From the NCBI RefSeq assembly GCF_017916365.1, contig NZ_JAFMSU010000002.1, positions 558,001-622,000 on the forward strand: 64,000 nt of DNA, given 5' to 3'. How positions within the stretch are numbered: position 1 is the first letter of the stretch; each line of letters begins with the position of its first letter. The DNA is from Rufibacter roseolus (GTDB lineage: Bacteria; Bacteroidota; Bacteroidia; Cytophagales; Hymenobacteraceae). The translations under genes and the position numbers were made by a program. Below the pieces are notes generated by a model, which had not been told where the DNA came from, searched no databases, and saw nothing but the letters and a program-made list of their open reading frames with translations. Of the stretch, positions 1 through 7,688 are shown in pieces.

Positions 1-48
1 TGGGCCAGCTAGTTCTACATTAGCCATATGGGAATAACCAGAAAATAA

Positions 49-106
49 TAAGTCTGCCTGTTTAGGGGCTGTTTTGAGCAAAACAGCCCCTAAACAGGCA
101 GACTTA
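49..106. terminator. Long perfect hairpin, probable bidirectional terminator
   Basis: Two perfectly complementary 27-base arms (49-75 and 80-106) flank a 4-base loop GAGC. The hairpin lies just beyond the 3' end of the minus-strand gene at 151-672 and would also serve a plus-strand gene ending left of the window. Its inner part is one copy of the dispersed 36-bp dyad. Confidence 0.75.
60..95. repeat. 36-bp dispersed dyad element, copy 1
   Basis: Exact match to GTTT-N9-TTT-N4-AAA-N9-AAAC. This is one of the few copies that is also a perfect hairpin; it forms the core of the terminator at 49-106. Confidence 0.7.
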
Positions 107-150
107 TTTATAATCTATGGTGCGGAAATTACCGTTCGTCAAAGATTCTT

Positions 151-672
151 TCAGGATGGCATGTGAATGGATTTCTGTTTGCCTGTTTGCAGCCTTATAT
201 CCTTGACAAAGTCTTCTAACTTCTCCCTGAGCTGGTCTCTGTTCCAAATAATCCTCAAGTGGAAGATTATCAAGAATACAATCCAGGAGCACAGAATAGC
301 AGCCACCGTTAACCAGTTGGCATGTAGCATCAAGCTAATGGCTGAAAACATGGTGAGAAAGAAAATCAAGAAATAAAGCCCATAAATGTTCCTGTTGAAG
401 TAAGGGATTATTTCAGAATCCATACGAGTGCTCAACCTGTCTTGATTGTTTGTTAGGGAAATCACAACCCTCCCTTTGGTTGGTATAGTGACCTCTATTA
501 AGTTATCTCCAGTGATGCTGACTTGGTTGAAGTCAAGAGGAAAGGCGGTGAGTGTTTCTAGTAAGCTTTTCTTTTGATTCTTTTGATGTGAGATATACTC
601 CAGAATCAGTCTCCTCGGTTGTTTAACCTCTAGGGCGAATTGCCTGTGGTAGGTTCTGAATAATTTTCTCAT
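151..672 (-). CDS. Hypothetical protein with two membrane segments
   Basis: A 173-residue protein of unrecognised family. The first 95 residues are soluble and mixed-charge. Two adjacent hydrophobic segments follow at about residues 97-116 and 119-142, then a basic and amphipathic tail ending in MPS. This suggests a helical hairpin in the inner membrane with both termini on the same side; that topology is inferred. There is no signal peptide, lipobox or catalytic motif. It starts with ATG 27 bases downstream of the stop of the secreted hydrolase on the same strand and could be co-transcribed with it. The strong hairpin at 49-106 follows it. Confidence 0.6.
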   Translation of the reverse strand: MRKLFRTYHRQFALEVKQPRRLILEYISHQKNQKKSLLETLTAFPLDFNQVSITGDNLIEVTIPTKGRVVISLTNNQDRLSTRMDSEIIPYFNRNIYGLYFLIFFLTMFSAISLMLHANWLTVAAILCSWIVFLIIFHLRIIWNRDQLREKLEDFVKDIRLQTGKQKSIHMPS

Positions 673-687
673 TAAACTGAACCTTCG

Positions 688-1644
688 CTACTTAACAGAC
701 TTCACAAACGTCACCAAGGCAGGCATGAGCGGTGCGGCCAGCGGGAGAGTAGGATTGGAGTAGGTGCTGATGTTGGGGCTCCGGTCTGAGGTGGTTTCTT
801 TGAGCACGTGGTTCATGTTGTCAACCGTCACCAGTTTGCCTTTGGCTGCCGCACCTGCAAGATAATTGGCGTCTTGCATGCTCACCTGCAGATCGGCCGT
901 TCCCTGTACAACCAATACGGGAATCTTCAGCTTGGCCATCTCTGCCTGCGGATCATACCTGAACCAGGAGATGAGGTACGGTTGTACGCTGGGCCGGAAC
1001 AGGGATGCCAACATGGGATTTACCTCCGGCACGGCTTTTCCTTGGGCAAGTTGATCCAAAATAGGGAAAGCGGCCACTTGAATCATGGGTGGTTGTCCCT
1101 GCAATTGCTGCCGGATGATTTTATCAGCGGACTGTCCGGCGCCGGCGATGGAGATAAAAGCATCGGCATGAGCCTGGCGGGCAGCGATCATGCCAATCAA
1201 AGAGCCTTCGCTATGGCCCAGTACTACCACTTTGCTGAACCGGAGATCTGCCTTCAGTTTCTGTATCCAGGCGGCGGCATCCTGCACGTAATGGTCAAAC
1301 CTCAGATCGAACTCAGACATGGCTGCCTCTTTACTGGCTGCAATACCTCGTTTGTCAAACCGCACCGAGGCAATTCCCTGCGCATATAGGGCCTCGGCCA
1401 CCATTTTCAGGCTGTTGTTTTTCATGGCGGGGTTGTTGCCATCGCGGTCGGTGGGGCCAGAGCCGGAAAGGAGAAGCACTACGGGCACTTTCCCGTCTGA
1501 GGCAGGGGAGAGCAGCGTGCCTTTGATGGTGCCTTTCTGGGTATTCAGGTCAATGGGCACCCCGGCTACCGGCGCTTCTGTTTGGGCATAGGTTTTCATC
1601 AGTACCAAAAAGAGCAGAAGCGTCAGCAGCAGTGTGTTTTTCAT
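688..1644 (-). CDS. Secreted alpha/beta hydrolase
   Basis: A 318-residue serine hydrolase of the alpha/beta fold. Residues 1-20 are a signal peptide ending TYA before Gln, so export to the periplasm is likely. Visible motifs are the oxyanion loop LSGSGPTD (about residues 59-66), the nucleophile elbow GHSEG with Ser145, and a C-terminal NMNHVLK that probably carries the catalytic His. The fold resembles prolyl-oligopeptidase-like and dienelactone-hydrolase-like esterases; the substrate cannot be read. It lies 31 bases downstream of dapA on the same strand. The ATG sits inside a 36-bp dyad element (1636-1671). Confidence 0.85.
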   Translation of the reverse strand: MKNTLLLTLLLFLVLMKTYAQTEAPVAGVPIDLNTQKGTIKGTLLSPASDGKVPVVLLLSGSGPTDRDGNNPAMKNNSLKMVAEALYAQGIASVRFDKRGIAASKEAAMSEFDLRFDHYVQDAAAWIQKLKADLRFSKVVVLGHSEGSLIGMIAARQAHADAFISIAGAGQSADKIIRQQLQGQPPMIQVAAFPILDQLAQGKAVPEVNPMLASLFRPSVQPYLISWFRYDPQAEMAKLKIPVLVVQGTADLQVSMQDANYLAGAAAKGKLVTVDNMNHVLKETTSDRSPNISTYSNPTLPLAAPLMPALVTFVKSVK

Positions 1645-1671
1645 CTGTTTACCTGAAAATGGGCTTAAATC
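1636..1671. repeat. 36-bp dispersed dyad element, copy 2
   Basis: Near match to the pattern, ending AAATC instead of AAAC. The start codon of the hydrolase gene (CAT on the plus strand at 1642-1644) lies inside it at offset 6, almost the same register as in the copies at 4808 and 42159. Confidence 0.55.
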
Positions 1672-1675
1672 AAGC

Positions 1676-2554
1676 TTAGCCTAAAAGTGGAGCGGCAGCG
1701 GCCTGCACGCGTTGTATCAGGCTGGCAGAGGCAGGAGCCAGGGGCAGGCGCACGAAGGGCTCGCAGATACCCGCTTCCTTCAGGGCCAGTTTAATGCCTA
1801 CCGGGTTGGCTTCTTCGTACATGAGCGGGTTGATTTTCCCGAAGGAGCGTTGCAGGGCCCCGGCCTCGGTGAAGTTTCCTTCCAGCGCCAGGCGCGTCAT
1901 GCGGCTGAAAGCTGCTGGGAAAGCATTGGCCAATACTGAGATAATACCATCACCACCTACGGAAATCAACGGAACGGTGTGCATGTCATCGCCGGAGATC
2001 ACCAGGAAACCCTCGGGTCTTTCCTCCAGAATGGTCATGTACTGTTCCATATTGGCGCTGGCGTCTTTGGTCCCGATGATGTTAGGGTGCTGGGCCAAGC
2101 GCAGCGTGGTAGCCGCGGAAATGTTGATACCGGTTCTGCCGGGCACGTTGTACAAAATTACCGGAACCGGAGAGGCATCAGCGATGGCGGTGTAATGCAG
2201 GAATACCCCTTCCTGGGAGGGCTTGTTATAGTAAGGGCAAACCGAAAGGATGGCATCAACGCCGGTGAAGTCTATCTTCTTGAGTTGCTCCAGCACATAG
2301 TGGGTGTCATTGCTGCCGAGGCCGTACACCAGTGGTTTGCGGCCAGCAATACGTTCCTTCGCGAAGGCCAGCAACTGGGCGCGCTCCTCGGGAGAGGTGG
2401 TCACCGATTCGCCGGTGGTACCGTTCACCACCAGGTAATCCACACCATTTTCCAGGTTGAAATCAATCAGTCTCCCGAAGGCTTCTATGTCCACGGAAAG
2501 ATCGGCTTTGAAAGGAGTTACCAAGGCCACACCTGTTCCTCTTAATGCTTGCAT
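1676..2554 (-). CDS. dapA: 4-hydroxy-tetrahydrodipicolinate synthase
   Basis: Condenses pyruvate with aspartate semialdehyde, the first committed step of lysine and diaminopimelate synthesis, in the cytoplasm. The 292-residue product is full length for the family. It shows NGTTGES near the N-terminus, the proton-relay tyrosine in YNVPGRTG (Tyr135) and the Schiff-base lysine in GTKDAS (Lys163). A slightly longer frame begins with TTG at 2572, but the ATG at 2554 gives the usual DapA start MQALRGTGVALVTPF. No other dap gene is adjacent; the secreted hydrolase follows 31 bases downstream. Confidence 0.95.
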   Translation of the reverse strand: MQALRGTGVALVTPFKADLSVDIEAFGRLIDFNLENGVDYLVVNGTTGESVTTSPEERAQLLAFAKERIAGRKPLVYGLGSNDTHYVLEQLKKIDFTGVDAILSVCPYYNKPSQEGVFLHYTAIADASPVPVILYNVPGRTGINISAATTLRLAQHPNIIGTKDASANMEQYMTILEERPEGFLVISGDDMHTVPLISVGGDGIISVLANAFPAAFSRMTRLALEGNFTEAGALQRSFGKINPLMYEEANPVGIKLALKEAGICEPFVRLPLAPASASLIQRVQAAAAPLLG

Positions 2555-2654
2555 GTCTGTATGTTTGTTCAATTTTTAAATCGCGCAAAGATACAGGTTT
2601 GGATCGGTAATTAGTATGCTCTACGAACGTTTGTTCAGGATCAACGGACGAGAT

Positions 2655-2690
2655 GTTTTTGGGGCAACTTTAGGGAAACAGGCTCTAAAC
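2655..2690. repeat. 36-bp dispersed dyad element, copy 3
   Basis: GTTTTT at the left and CTCTAAAC at the right, 36 bases in all; the inner tracts are shifted by one base from the consensus. Its right arm (GGCTCTAAACG, 2681-2691) is inverted in the copy starting at 2979. Confidence 0.5.
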
Positions 2691-2861
2691 GGCTGCAGGT
2701 AGAACTGATGAGAAAGAGCACAAAGCGATAGGGTTTCTAATGGAATTCTGGCCAACAGTTATGATAAAAATCCGGCGGGCTTCAGGTCTGTTTCATTCTG
2801 TTCCCGTGCTGTTCTACTTGGCTATAAGTAAAGGGAGTCTTAATCACTGAACCCCAATTCT

Positions 2862-2923
2862 GAGGCTGTCGCCTCACTGAAGTTGCAAACTTCAGACCAT
2901 GGTAGGTCCAAGTTGAAAACTTG
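2862..2923. repeat. Cluster of three short palindromes, REP-like
   Basis: Three consecutive small hairpins: GAGGC-tgtc-GCCTC (2862-2875), CTGAAGTT-gca-AACTTCAG (2877-2895) and CAAGTT-gaa-AACTTG (2909-2923). Tandem stem-loops in non-coding DNA resemble REP elements moved by RAYT (TnpA-REP) enzymes. No RAYT gene is in the window. Confidence 0.55.
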
Positions 2924-2978
2924 AACCAGGGAAAAACAGCACTTGAACCAGAGAAATTAGAGGAAGAAACAATCTTGC

Positions 2979-3014
2979 GTTTAGAGCCTCTTTGTAGAAA
3001 AACACAACCTGAAC
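2979..3014. repeat. 36-bp dispersed dyad element, copy 4
   Basis: Begins GTTTAGAGCC and ends CCTGAAC, 36 bases. It lies immediately downstream of the response regulator stop codon on the minus strand. Confidence 0.5.
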
Positions 3015-3024
3015 GCGTCTATCG

Positions 3025-3753
3025 CTAAAGGTTCTTGCTTTCCACCCAGCGCATGAAAACCTCTTTGTAGCTGTCCCCGATGGGGATTTCCTGTTCCTTT
3101 ATTTTGATGCGGCCTTTCTCAATGCTTTCAATGTGGGTCAGCGACACGATATAGGAACGGTGCACACGCGCAAAGTCCTGCTCGGGCAGTTTCTCCATGA
3201 TCTTGTTCATGGATAAGAGCGTGATGATCTTGCGGGTTACGGTGTGGATGATGACGTAGTCTTTGAGGCCTTCAATGAAGAGAATGTCTTTGAGGTTTAC
3301 CCGCAGGGTCTTGTAATCTGCCTTCACGAAGATGAAGTCTTCGCTCTCTGTTTGGGGCAATATTGCCTGCGAAACAGCCGGGCCGGCGGGTTGCAGTTGG
3401 GCGCGCTCATAGACTTTGTTTACCGCCTTGAAGAACCGGTCGAAAGGGATGGGCTTGAGCAGGTAATCCACCGCATCCAGGGTGAAACCATCCAGCGCGT
3501 ACTGCGGATAGGCGGTGGTGAAAATAACGGCCGGGCGGTTCGAGAGCGACTGCACAAACTGCACGCCCGTGATCTCTGGCATCTCAATGTCCAGGAACAG
3601 CAGGTCTACCTGTTGCCGCTGCAAAACCGCCATGGCCTCTAAGGCGCTGGAGCAGGTCTGGACGAGCTGCAGGAACGGGATTTTACCTATGTAGGAGCGC
3701 ATGATGTCCAGGGCGAGCGGTTCATCGTCAATGGCGAGGCAGGTCAGTTGCAT
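3025..3753 (-). CDS. LytR/AlgR-family (LytTR) response regulator
   Basis: A 242-residue two-component regulator. Residues 1-120 form the receiver domain, with the acidic pair DDE at 9-11, phospho-acceptor Asp55 in LFLDIEMPE and the conserved lysine in YLLKPI. Residues about 140-240 form a LytTR DNA-binding domain with the typical RVHRSYIV segment. LytTR proteins bind pairs of roughly 9-base direct repeats. The gene starts 17 bases after the kinase stop, so the two are one operon. A matching pair of direct repeats is upstream of the divergent ABC transporter (4935-4964). Confidence 0.92.
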   Translation of the reverse strand: MQLTCLAIDDEPLALDIMRSYIGKIPFLQLVQTCSSALEAMAVLQRQQVDLLFLDIEMPEITGVQFVQSLSNRPAVIFTTAYPQYALDGFTLDAVDYLLKPIPFDRFFKAVNKVYERAQLQPAGPAVSQAILPQTESEDFIFVKADYKTLRVNLKDILFIEGLKDYVIIHTVTRKIITLLSMNKIMEKLPEQDFARVHRSYIVSLTHIESIEKGRIKIKEQEIPIGDSYKEVFMRWVESKNL

Positions 3754-3770
3754 CTGGTGAAGTTAGCGTT

Positions 3771-4817
3771 TTAAGAAAGTCTATTCAAGGTGAGCTCCGC
3801 GATAAAATCTTGGTTTTCCTGGCGGCAGGTGAAGGTGTGGGCTCCGGGGTACAGTAGCTCCAGGCGCCGTTTCAGGTTCTGCAACCCAATTCCGCCGTAA
3901 TTTTCCGGGGTGCCGCCCAGGGCTTTGATCCTGTTTCTGGTGGTGAAGGTCAGGCCTACGTCCTGAGTACACACCTGCACCTGCATAGGGGCCGTGGAAA
4001 GACCGTGTTTGAACATGTTCTCCACCAGGGGCATCAGGAGCATGGGCGGCAGCGAAAGCCCCGAAACGTTTCCTTGGACCTCCAGCGTGAGCAACTCTGG
4101 TTGCGTTAACCGGAGTCGGTGCAGGTCCAAAAGGTGTTCAACGTGCTCCAACTCGCGGGCCAGGGGCACCACGGGCGTGTTGGTTTCATAAAGTTGGTAG
4201 CGGAGCAGTTGCGAGAGCTTAAGAATGGCCTCCGGGGTAGAAGGTGCGTTCTGGTAAGAGAGTGAGTAGATGTTGTTTAGGGTGTTGAACAGGAAGTGGG
4301 GGTTTACTTGTGCCTTGAGCAAGTCCAGCTCTGTGGTGGTATGCTGCAGTTCCAGTTCCTGGCGCCGCCGCTCGGTGCGAAGGTAGTCGCCGGTGACTTT
4401 TAGGGCTGAGCCCAGGAAGATGTTCATCAGCCCCATCACGCCCAGTTGGATCATGTGGGTCTTATAGTCCAGCATGCTGGGGTGCTTGGCAATCTGCTCG
4501 GCCATTTTAGGGGTGATGCTCGCCTCCTGCGTGATCTGGAATACCTCAATGGGGCTTCGGACCGCCGCAAATAGGGCCAGGGTTGCCACCACCGCCAGCG
4601 CGTAGCCCAGCACATTGCCCTTGGCCAGAATCCGGAGCAGCACAAACCAGTTGAAGTAAAAGAGCGCTAGGTGAAACGCAAGGGTCTGTGCCACATCCAT
4701 GGCTACCCAGGACAAGGGCAGATCCAGCCGGTCAATCCCGAAATGGACCCAGAGTGACAGCCCAAGCAGACTGGTCCACAGCAAAAGGTGCAATAATAGC
4801 GGGAGCTGTTTTTTCAT
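3771..4817 (-). CDS. Sensor histidine kinase, LytS/YehU type (His_kinase family)
   Basis: A 348-residue membrane kinase, partner of the LytTR regulator. Four hydrophobic segments fill roughly residues 5-25, 40-60, 70-88 and 127-147. A short coiled region then leads to the H-box VNPHFLFNTLN with His174, and a C-terminal HATPase domain has an N-box-like VENMFKHG and a GGIGLQN G-box. ATG at 4817 (MKKQLP) directly precedes the first membrane segment; an in-frame ATG at 4850 would add 11 residues without support. The start codon sits inside a 36-bp dyad (4808-4843). The signal sensed is unknown; the neighbouring lantibiotic-type transporter suggests envelope stress or peptides, which is inference. 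Confidence 0.9.
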   Translation of the reverse strand: MKKQLPLLLHLLLWTSLLGLSLWVHFGIDRLDLPLSWVAMDVAQTLAFHLALFYFNWFVLLRILAKGNVLGYALAVVATLALFAAVRSPIEVFQITQEASITPKMAEQIAKHPSMLDYKTHMIQLGVMGLMNIFLGSALKVTGDYLRTERRRQELELQHTTTELDLLKAQVNPHFLFNTLNNIYSLSYQNAPSTPEAILKLSQLLRYQLYETNTPVVPLARELEHVEHLLDLHRLRLTQPELLTLEVQGNVSGLSLPPMLLMPLVENMFKHGLSTAPMQVQVCTQDVGLTFTTRNRIKALGGTPENYGGIGLQNLKRRLELLYPGAHTFTCRQENQDFIAELTLNRLS

Positions 4818-4843
4818 GGTTTTCTCAGAAATAAGCCCAAAAC
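4808..4843. repeat. 36-bp dispersed dyad element, copy 5
   Basis: GTTTTTTCATGG at the left and AAGCCCAAAAC at the right. The kinase start codon (CAT at 4815-4817) is at offset 7, the same register as in the copy at 42159-42194, with which it shares most bases. Confidence 0.65.
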
Positions 4844-4934
4844 TAACCATTCAGCGGAGCTTATCCCGCACAAATCCCAAGAACTAGACCAAGCGGGATT
4901 TTATATCGACGAATGGGTTGAGGGGGAAAATCAC

Positions 4935-4973
4935 GGGGTTGGTCTCTGCAAAAATGGCGTTGGTATAGTTTTG
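4935..4973 (+). promoter_or_regulatory. Predicted LytTR operator and promoter of the ABC transporter
   Basis: Two 9-base direct repeats, GGGGTTGGT (4935-4943) and GGCGTTGGT (4956-4964), are separated by exactly 12 bases, the spacing known for LytTR sites with GTT-N-R-K cores. One base later comes TAGTTTTG (4966-4973), a perfect Bacteroidota -7 element (TAnnTTTG). No good -33 TTTG exists, as expected for an activator-dependent promoter. The ABC ATPase ATG is at 5026. Confidence 0.55.
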
Positions 4974-5025
4974 TTGCGGCAAGCGAAGAGAAGGTGTTCT
5001 TTTGGACTATCCAACCCGGCTGACC

Positions 5026-5988
5026 ATGAAAGAACCGCTCATATCTACCCATCAACTTAGTTGCCGCTATGGCTCCCTGGAGATCCTCAAAGACCTGCAC
5101 CTGAAGATCCCGCAGGGCAGCATCTACGGCTTCCTGGGACCCAATGGGGCCGGAAAAACCACCACCATCCGCTTGCTCTTAGGTCTTATAAAACCGTCTG
5201 CCGGGATCATCCGGTTATTCGGACAGGAATTGGAGCGCCATCGGGTACAGGTATTGCAAAGGGTAGGGGCTCTGATAGAGACGCCCAGCCTGTACAAGCA
5301 CCTCTCGGGGAGAGACAACCTAGAGGTCATGCGGAGGATGCTGGGCCTGAAGAAAAGCCGGGTAGACGAGGTGCTGGGGATTGTACGGCTGCGGCAAGTC
5401 GCCCACCGGCCGGTGAAACAATATTCCCTGGGCATGTGCCAGCGGCTGGGCATTGCGCTGGATTTGCTCTCAGACCCAGAGGTGTTGATCCTGGATGAGC
5501 CCACGAACGGCTTGGATCCCAGCGGCATCCGGGAGATGCGGGAACTGCTCAAAGAACTGAACCAGGAGCACGGCAAGACCATTTTCCTGTCCAGCCACCT
5601 GCTAAGCGAAATTGAGAAAACGGTGACCCATGTGGGCATACTCCACCAGGGACAGCTTAGGTTCCAGGGTAGGGTGCAGGAACTGCAGAAAGCCACGCAG
5701 AGAGCCAGGACTGTTGAGGTGGAAGTGGGTAACGTGTTGCTGGCAAAAGAGATAATACTAAGCCTTGGCCATGCAGTTGAAACCCTGGATACCCATCGGC
5801 TTAGGGTAGCGGTGCAGGAAAAAGAAGAGGCTGCGGCCCTGAACCAGTTTCTGGTAGAAGGCGGGGTGGCGGTTTACAACCTCTCATTTACCGCGCAAAG
5901 CCTGGAGGAGGTCTTCCTTTCCATAACCGAGGCTCCCGCCCTTGATCCTTCTGCCAAAATCCATTTTCAACCTATCCTGCAAGCCTAA
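5026..5988 (+). CDS. ABC transporter ATP-binding protein, BcrA/lantibiotic type
   Basis: A 320-residue nucleotide-binding subunit. Walker A GPNGAGKTT is at about residues 38-46, the signature is the variant YSLGMCQRLG instead of LSGGQ, and Walker B with the D-loop is VLILDEPTNGLD. The roughly 85-residue C-terminal extension is typical of the BcrA/LanF group that drives two-component drug or lantibiotic exporters. The ATG at 5026 is preferred to one at 5002. Its stop overlaps the permease start in the sequence TAATG, so translation is probably coupled. It is divergent from the LytS/LytTR operon, which may control it. Confidence 0.9.
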   Translation: MKEPLISTHQLSCRYGSLEILKDLHLKIPQGSIYGFLGPNGAGKTTTIRLLLGLIKPSAGIIRLFGQELERHRVQVLQRVGALIETPSLYKHLSGRDNLEVMRRMLGLKKSRVDEVLGIVRLRQVAHRPVKQYSLGMCQRLGIALDLLSDPEVLILDEPTNGLDPSGIREMRELLKELNQEHGKTIFLSSHLLSEIEKTVTHVGILHQGQLRFQGRVQELQKATQRARTVEVEVGNVLLAKEIILSLGHAVETLDTHRLRVAVQEKEEAAALNQFLVEGGVAVYNLSFTAQSLEEVFLSITEAPALDPSAKIHFQPILQA

Positions 5989-6767
5989 TGACGACTACTG
6001 CAATCCTTTATGTTCGCAGAGGCCTTTCGGCGGAGGCCTTGAAAATAAAGAACACCTGGGCCCTTTGGCTGCCGGTGCTGGCGCCACTCTCGGTGGTGGG
6101 CATGACTTTCCTGGTGTTTTTCTTCAAGGGGCACCTGATCCTGAAGCCCGGTTCTGATCCGTGGTTTGCCTGGGCGGGCAACAATTTCATGGCGTCGGCG
6201 CAGTTGCTGGTGCCTTTGTTTTTGGCCTTGCTCACAGCCCTGGTAAACGGCACCGAGCACCAATCTGGTGGGTGGAAGCAGTTGTACACCTTGCCGGTAC
6301 CCAGGTGGTCGGTGTTTCTGACCAAGTACCTGCTGCTGCTGGCGCTGGTGAGTTTGGCTTATGTCACGTTTTGGTTGGGCATGTTGGGCGGCGGATACCT
6401 GTTAGGCTGGCTCCGGCCTGAGTTGGGTTTCCAGAGCTACCACCACGTGCAGAGCATCAGCCTGGGCGCCTTCCGGATTCTGTTGGGCTCGCTCTCCATC
6501 TTCACACTGCAGTTTTGCCTCAGTTTCAGGTTCAGGAGCATCGGGATGAGTATTGGCCTGGGCATTCTGTTCACGATGGCTTTCCTGATTGGGTCGCGAT
6601 GGGAGCACATCGGGTACTATCCTTACAGCTGGCCCACTTTCTCGGCGATGGCTTTCCAAGCTAAAGGTGCGACATGGTTCGTGCCGCAGATGTGGTACAG
6701 CCTGGGCAGCAGCGGTTTGCTTTTCCTGGTAGGCCTGTGGGATTCCTGCCGCCGCGAGATCCTGTAG
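5988..6767 (+). CDS. ABC transporter permease, ABC-2 / lantibiotic-immunity type
   Basis: A 259-residue integral membrane protein with about six hydrophobic segments, partner of the ATPase encoded just upstream (TAATG overlap of one base). The stretch around residues 85-105 (GTEHQSGGWKQLYTLPVPR) matches the cytoplasmic loop seen in LanE/MutE-like and other ABC-2 family permeases. The pair would export, or protect against, a hydrophobic or peptide compound; the substrate is unknown. The stop codon touches a 35-bp dyad-like element starting at 6767. Confidence 0.82.
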   Translation: MTTTAILYVRRGLSAEALKIKNTWALWLPVLAPLSVVGMTFLVFFFKGHLILKPGSDPWFAWAGNNFMASAQLLVPLFLALLTALVNGTEHQSGGWKQLYTLPVPRWSVFLTKYLLLLALVSLAYVTFWLGMLGGGYLLGWLRPELGFQSYHHVQSISLGAFRILLGSLSIFTLQFCLSFRFRSIGMSIGLGILFTMAFLIGSRWEHIGYYPYSWPTFSAMAFQAKGATWFVPQMWYSLGSSGLLFLVGLWDSCRREIL

Positions 6768-6801
6768 TTTGTGCCTCTTTTTCTTAAATCACCTTTAAAA
6801 C
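6767..6801. repeat. 36-bp dispersed dyad element, one base short
   Basis: GTTTGTGCC at the left and CTTTAAAAC at the right with TTT and AAA inner tracts, 35 bases. It starts on the last base of the permease stop codon. Confidence 0.45.
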
Positions 6802-6809
6802 AGACCGGT

Positions 6810-6998
6810 ATGAAAGTTTTATTTACGCTTGGGGTAGGAATGATGGTAGGTTGGGTCTCCGCGTTGTTTGATGCAGAAGGCCAATTGGCCTTGGAGCACC
6901 ACCAGGAGAAAGTAAACCTAAGTATGTACCAGGCTGCAGGCCCGGAGAAAGAGGGACCGGCCAAAAACTGCAGGTTCTTTTCCTTCATCTGGCCTTAA
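6810..6998 (+). CDS. Possible small protein with N-terminal hydrophobic segment
   Basis: A 62-residue frame starting with ATG at 6810, 42 bases after the permease stop on the same strand. Residues 2-20 are hydrophobic and could be a membrane anchor or signal; the rest is polar, ending FFSFIWP. I recognise no family. Its place at the end of the ABC operon is the only support, and it may be a chance frame. Confidence 0.3.
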   Translation: MKVLFTLGVGMMVGWVSALFDAEGQLALEHHQEKVNLSMYQAAGPEKEGPAKNCRFFSFIWP

Positions 6999-7014
6999 TT
7001 TCTGAGTCTCGGGC

Positions 7015-7638
7015 CTAACTTAAGGTGTAGAACGGCTCTTTTTCTTTGTCGTGCATCCTTATCTGGCCTTGCAGTACCATGTACACTAACAGGCGCTTGG
7101 CGCGTTGTTTTGACAAGTTGGCCATGTGCATGAAATCCTTGATGGTGAGTTTGCGGTATCTCTTGAGCAACTCCAGGATGCGCTGCTGCTGATGGTCCAC
7201 TATGTCTTCAAGGGTCTCGGTGGCGGGCTCCAGCGTGAGTGATTTCTCCACCAGGTTGCTTGTTTGTACACTTTCATCTTTCACCCTGATGTAGCTGCGC
7301 CAGTCATCTTCCTTCACTTTGGCCAAATGCGGTTTGGTTTCACTCTCCGGGATGATCACCTTCAGGATAATGCCCTCGTCCATGTCTACCTCTTCATAAA
7401 TAACCTGCACCGGTGGTTCGCAGAAAGAATGGATGGCCTTGTCTAGCGTGAATTTTTCCTCTTCAGGATCGGCGCCGCAGATGGTACCGTCGTCCTGCAC
7501 GCCCACCAAGATCTGGCCGCCGCGGGTGTTCGCGAAGGAGACCAGGGTGCGCGCGATGCGGGCCGGGTGGGTGATGGTTTTCTTGAACTCCAACTTCTCG
7601 CCTTCGCCCTGAAGAATCAACAGATACATTTCCTGCAT
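7015..7638 (-). CDS. AlbA_2 / Schlafen-type putative DNA-binding protein
   Basis: A 207-residue protein. Residues about 10-130 match the AlbA_2 (divergent AAA_4, Schlafen-like) domain: E-x-LEFKKT near the start, then SFANTRGGQILVGVQDDGTI and a core of alternating strands. Residues about 145-200 look like a winged helix (LLKRYRKLTIKDFMHMANLSK). Such proteins are often annotated as transcriptional regulators or putative ATP-binding proteins; the biochemical role is unsettled. A 36-bp dyad (7653-7688) lies just upstream of its ATG and overlaps the stop of the preceding SDR gene. Confidence 0.8.
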   Translation of the reverse strand: MQEMYLLILQGEGEKLEFKKTITHPARIARTLVSFANTRGGQILVGVQDDGTICGADPEEEKFTLDKAIHSFCEPPVQVIYEEVDMDEGIILKVIIPESETKPHLAKVKEDDWRSYIRVKDESVQTSNLVEKSLTLEPATETLEDIVDHQQQRILELLKRYRKLTIKDFMHMANLSKQRAKRLLVYMVLQGQIRMHDKEKEPFYTLS

Positions 7639-7652
7639 GTAACGGACGTGTT

Positions 7653-7688
7653 GTTTTAGCGGTGATTTCCCAAAAACAGCCTAAAAAC
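7653..7688. repeat. 36-bp dispersed dyad element, copy 6
   Basis: Exact match to GTTT-N9-TTT-N4-AAA-N9-AAAC. It contains the SDR stop codon (7681-7683) and shares the core GATTTCCCAAAAA with the copy at 42919-42954. Confidence 0.7.

Larger units (their letters stand above)
2555..3024. other. 470-bp intergenic region with repeats
   Basis: No gene is seen between dapA and the response regulator. The region holds two copies of the 36-bp dyad (2655-2690 and 2979-3014) and, between them, a run of three small palindromes (2862-2923) that look like REP elements. Confidence 0.6.
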
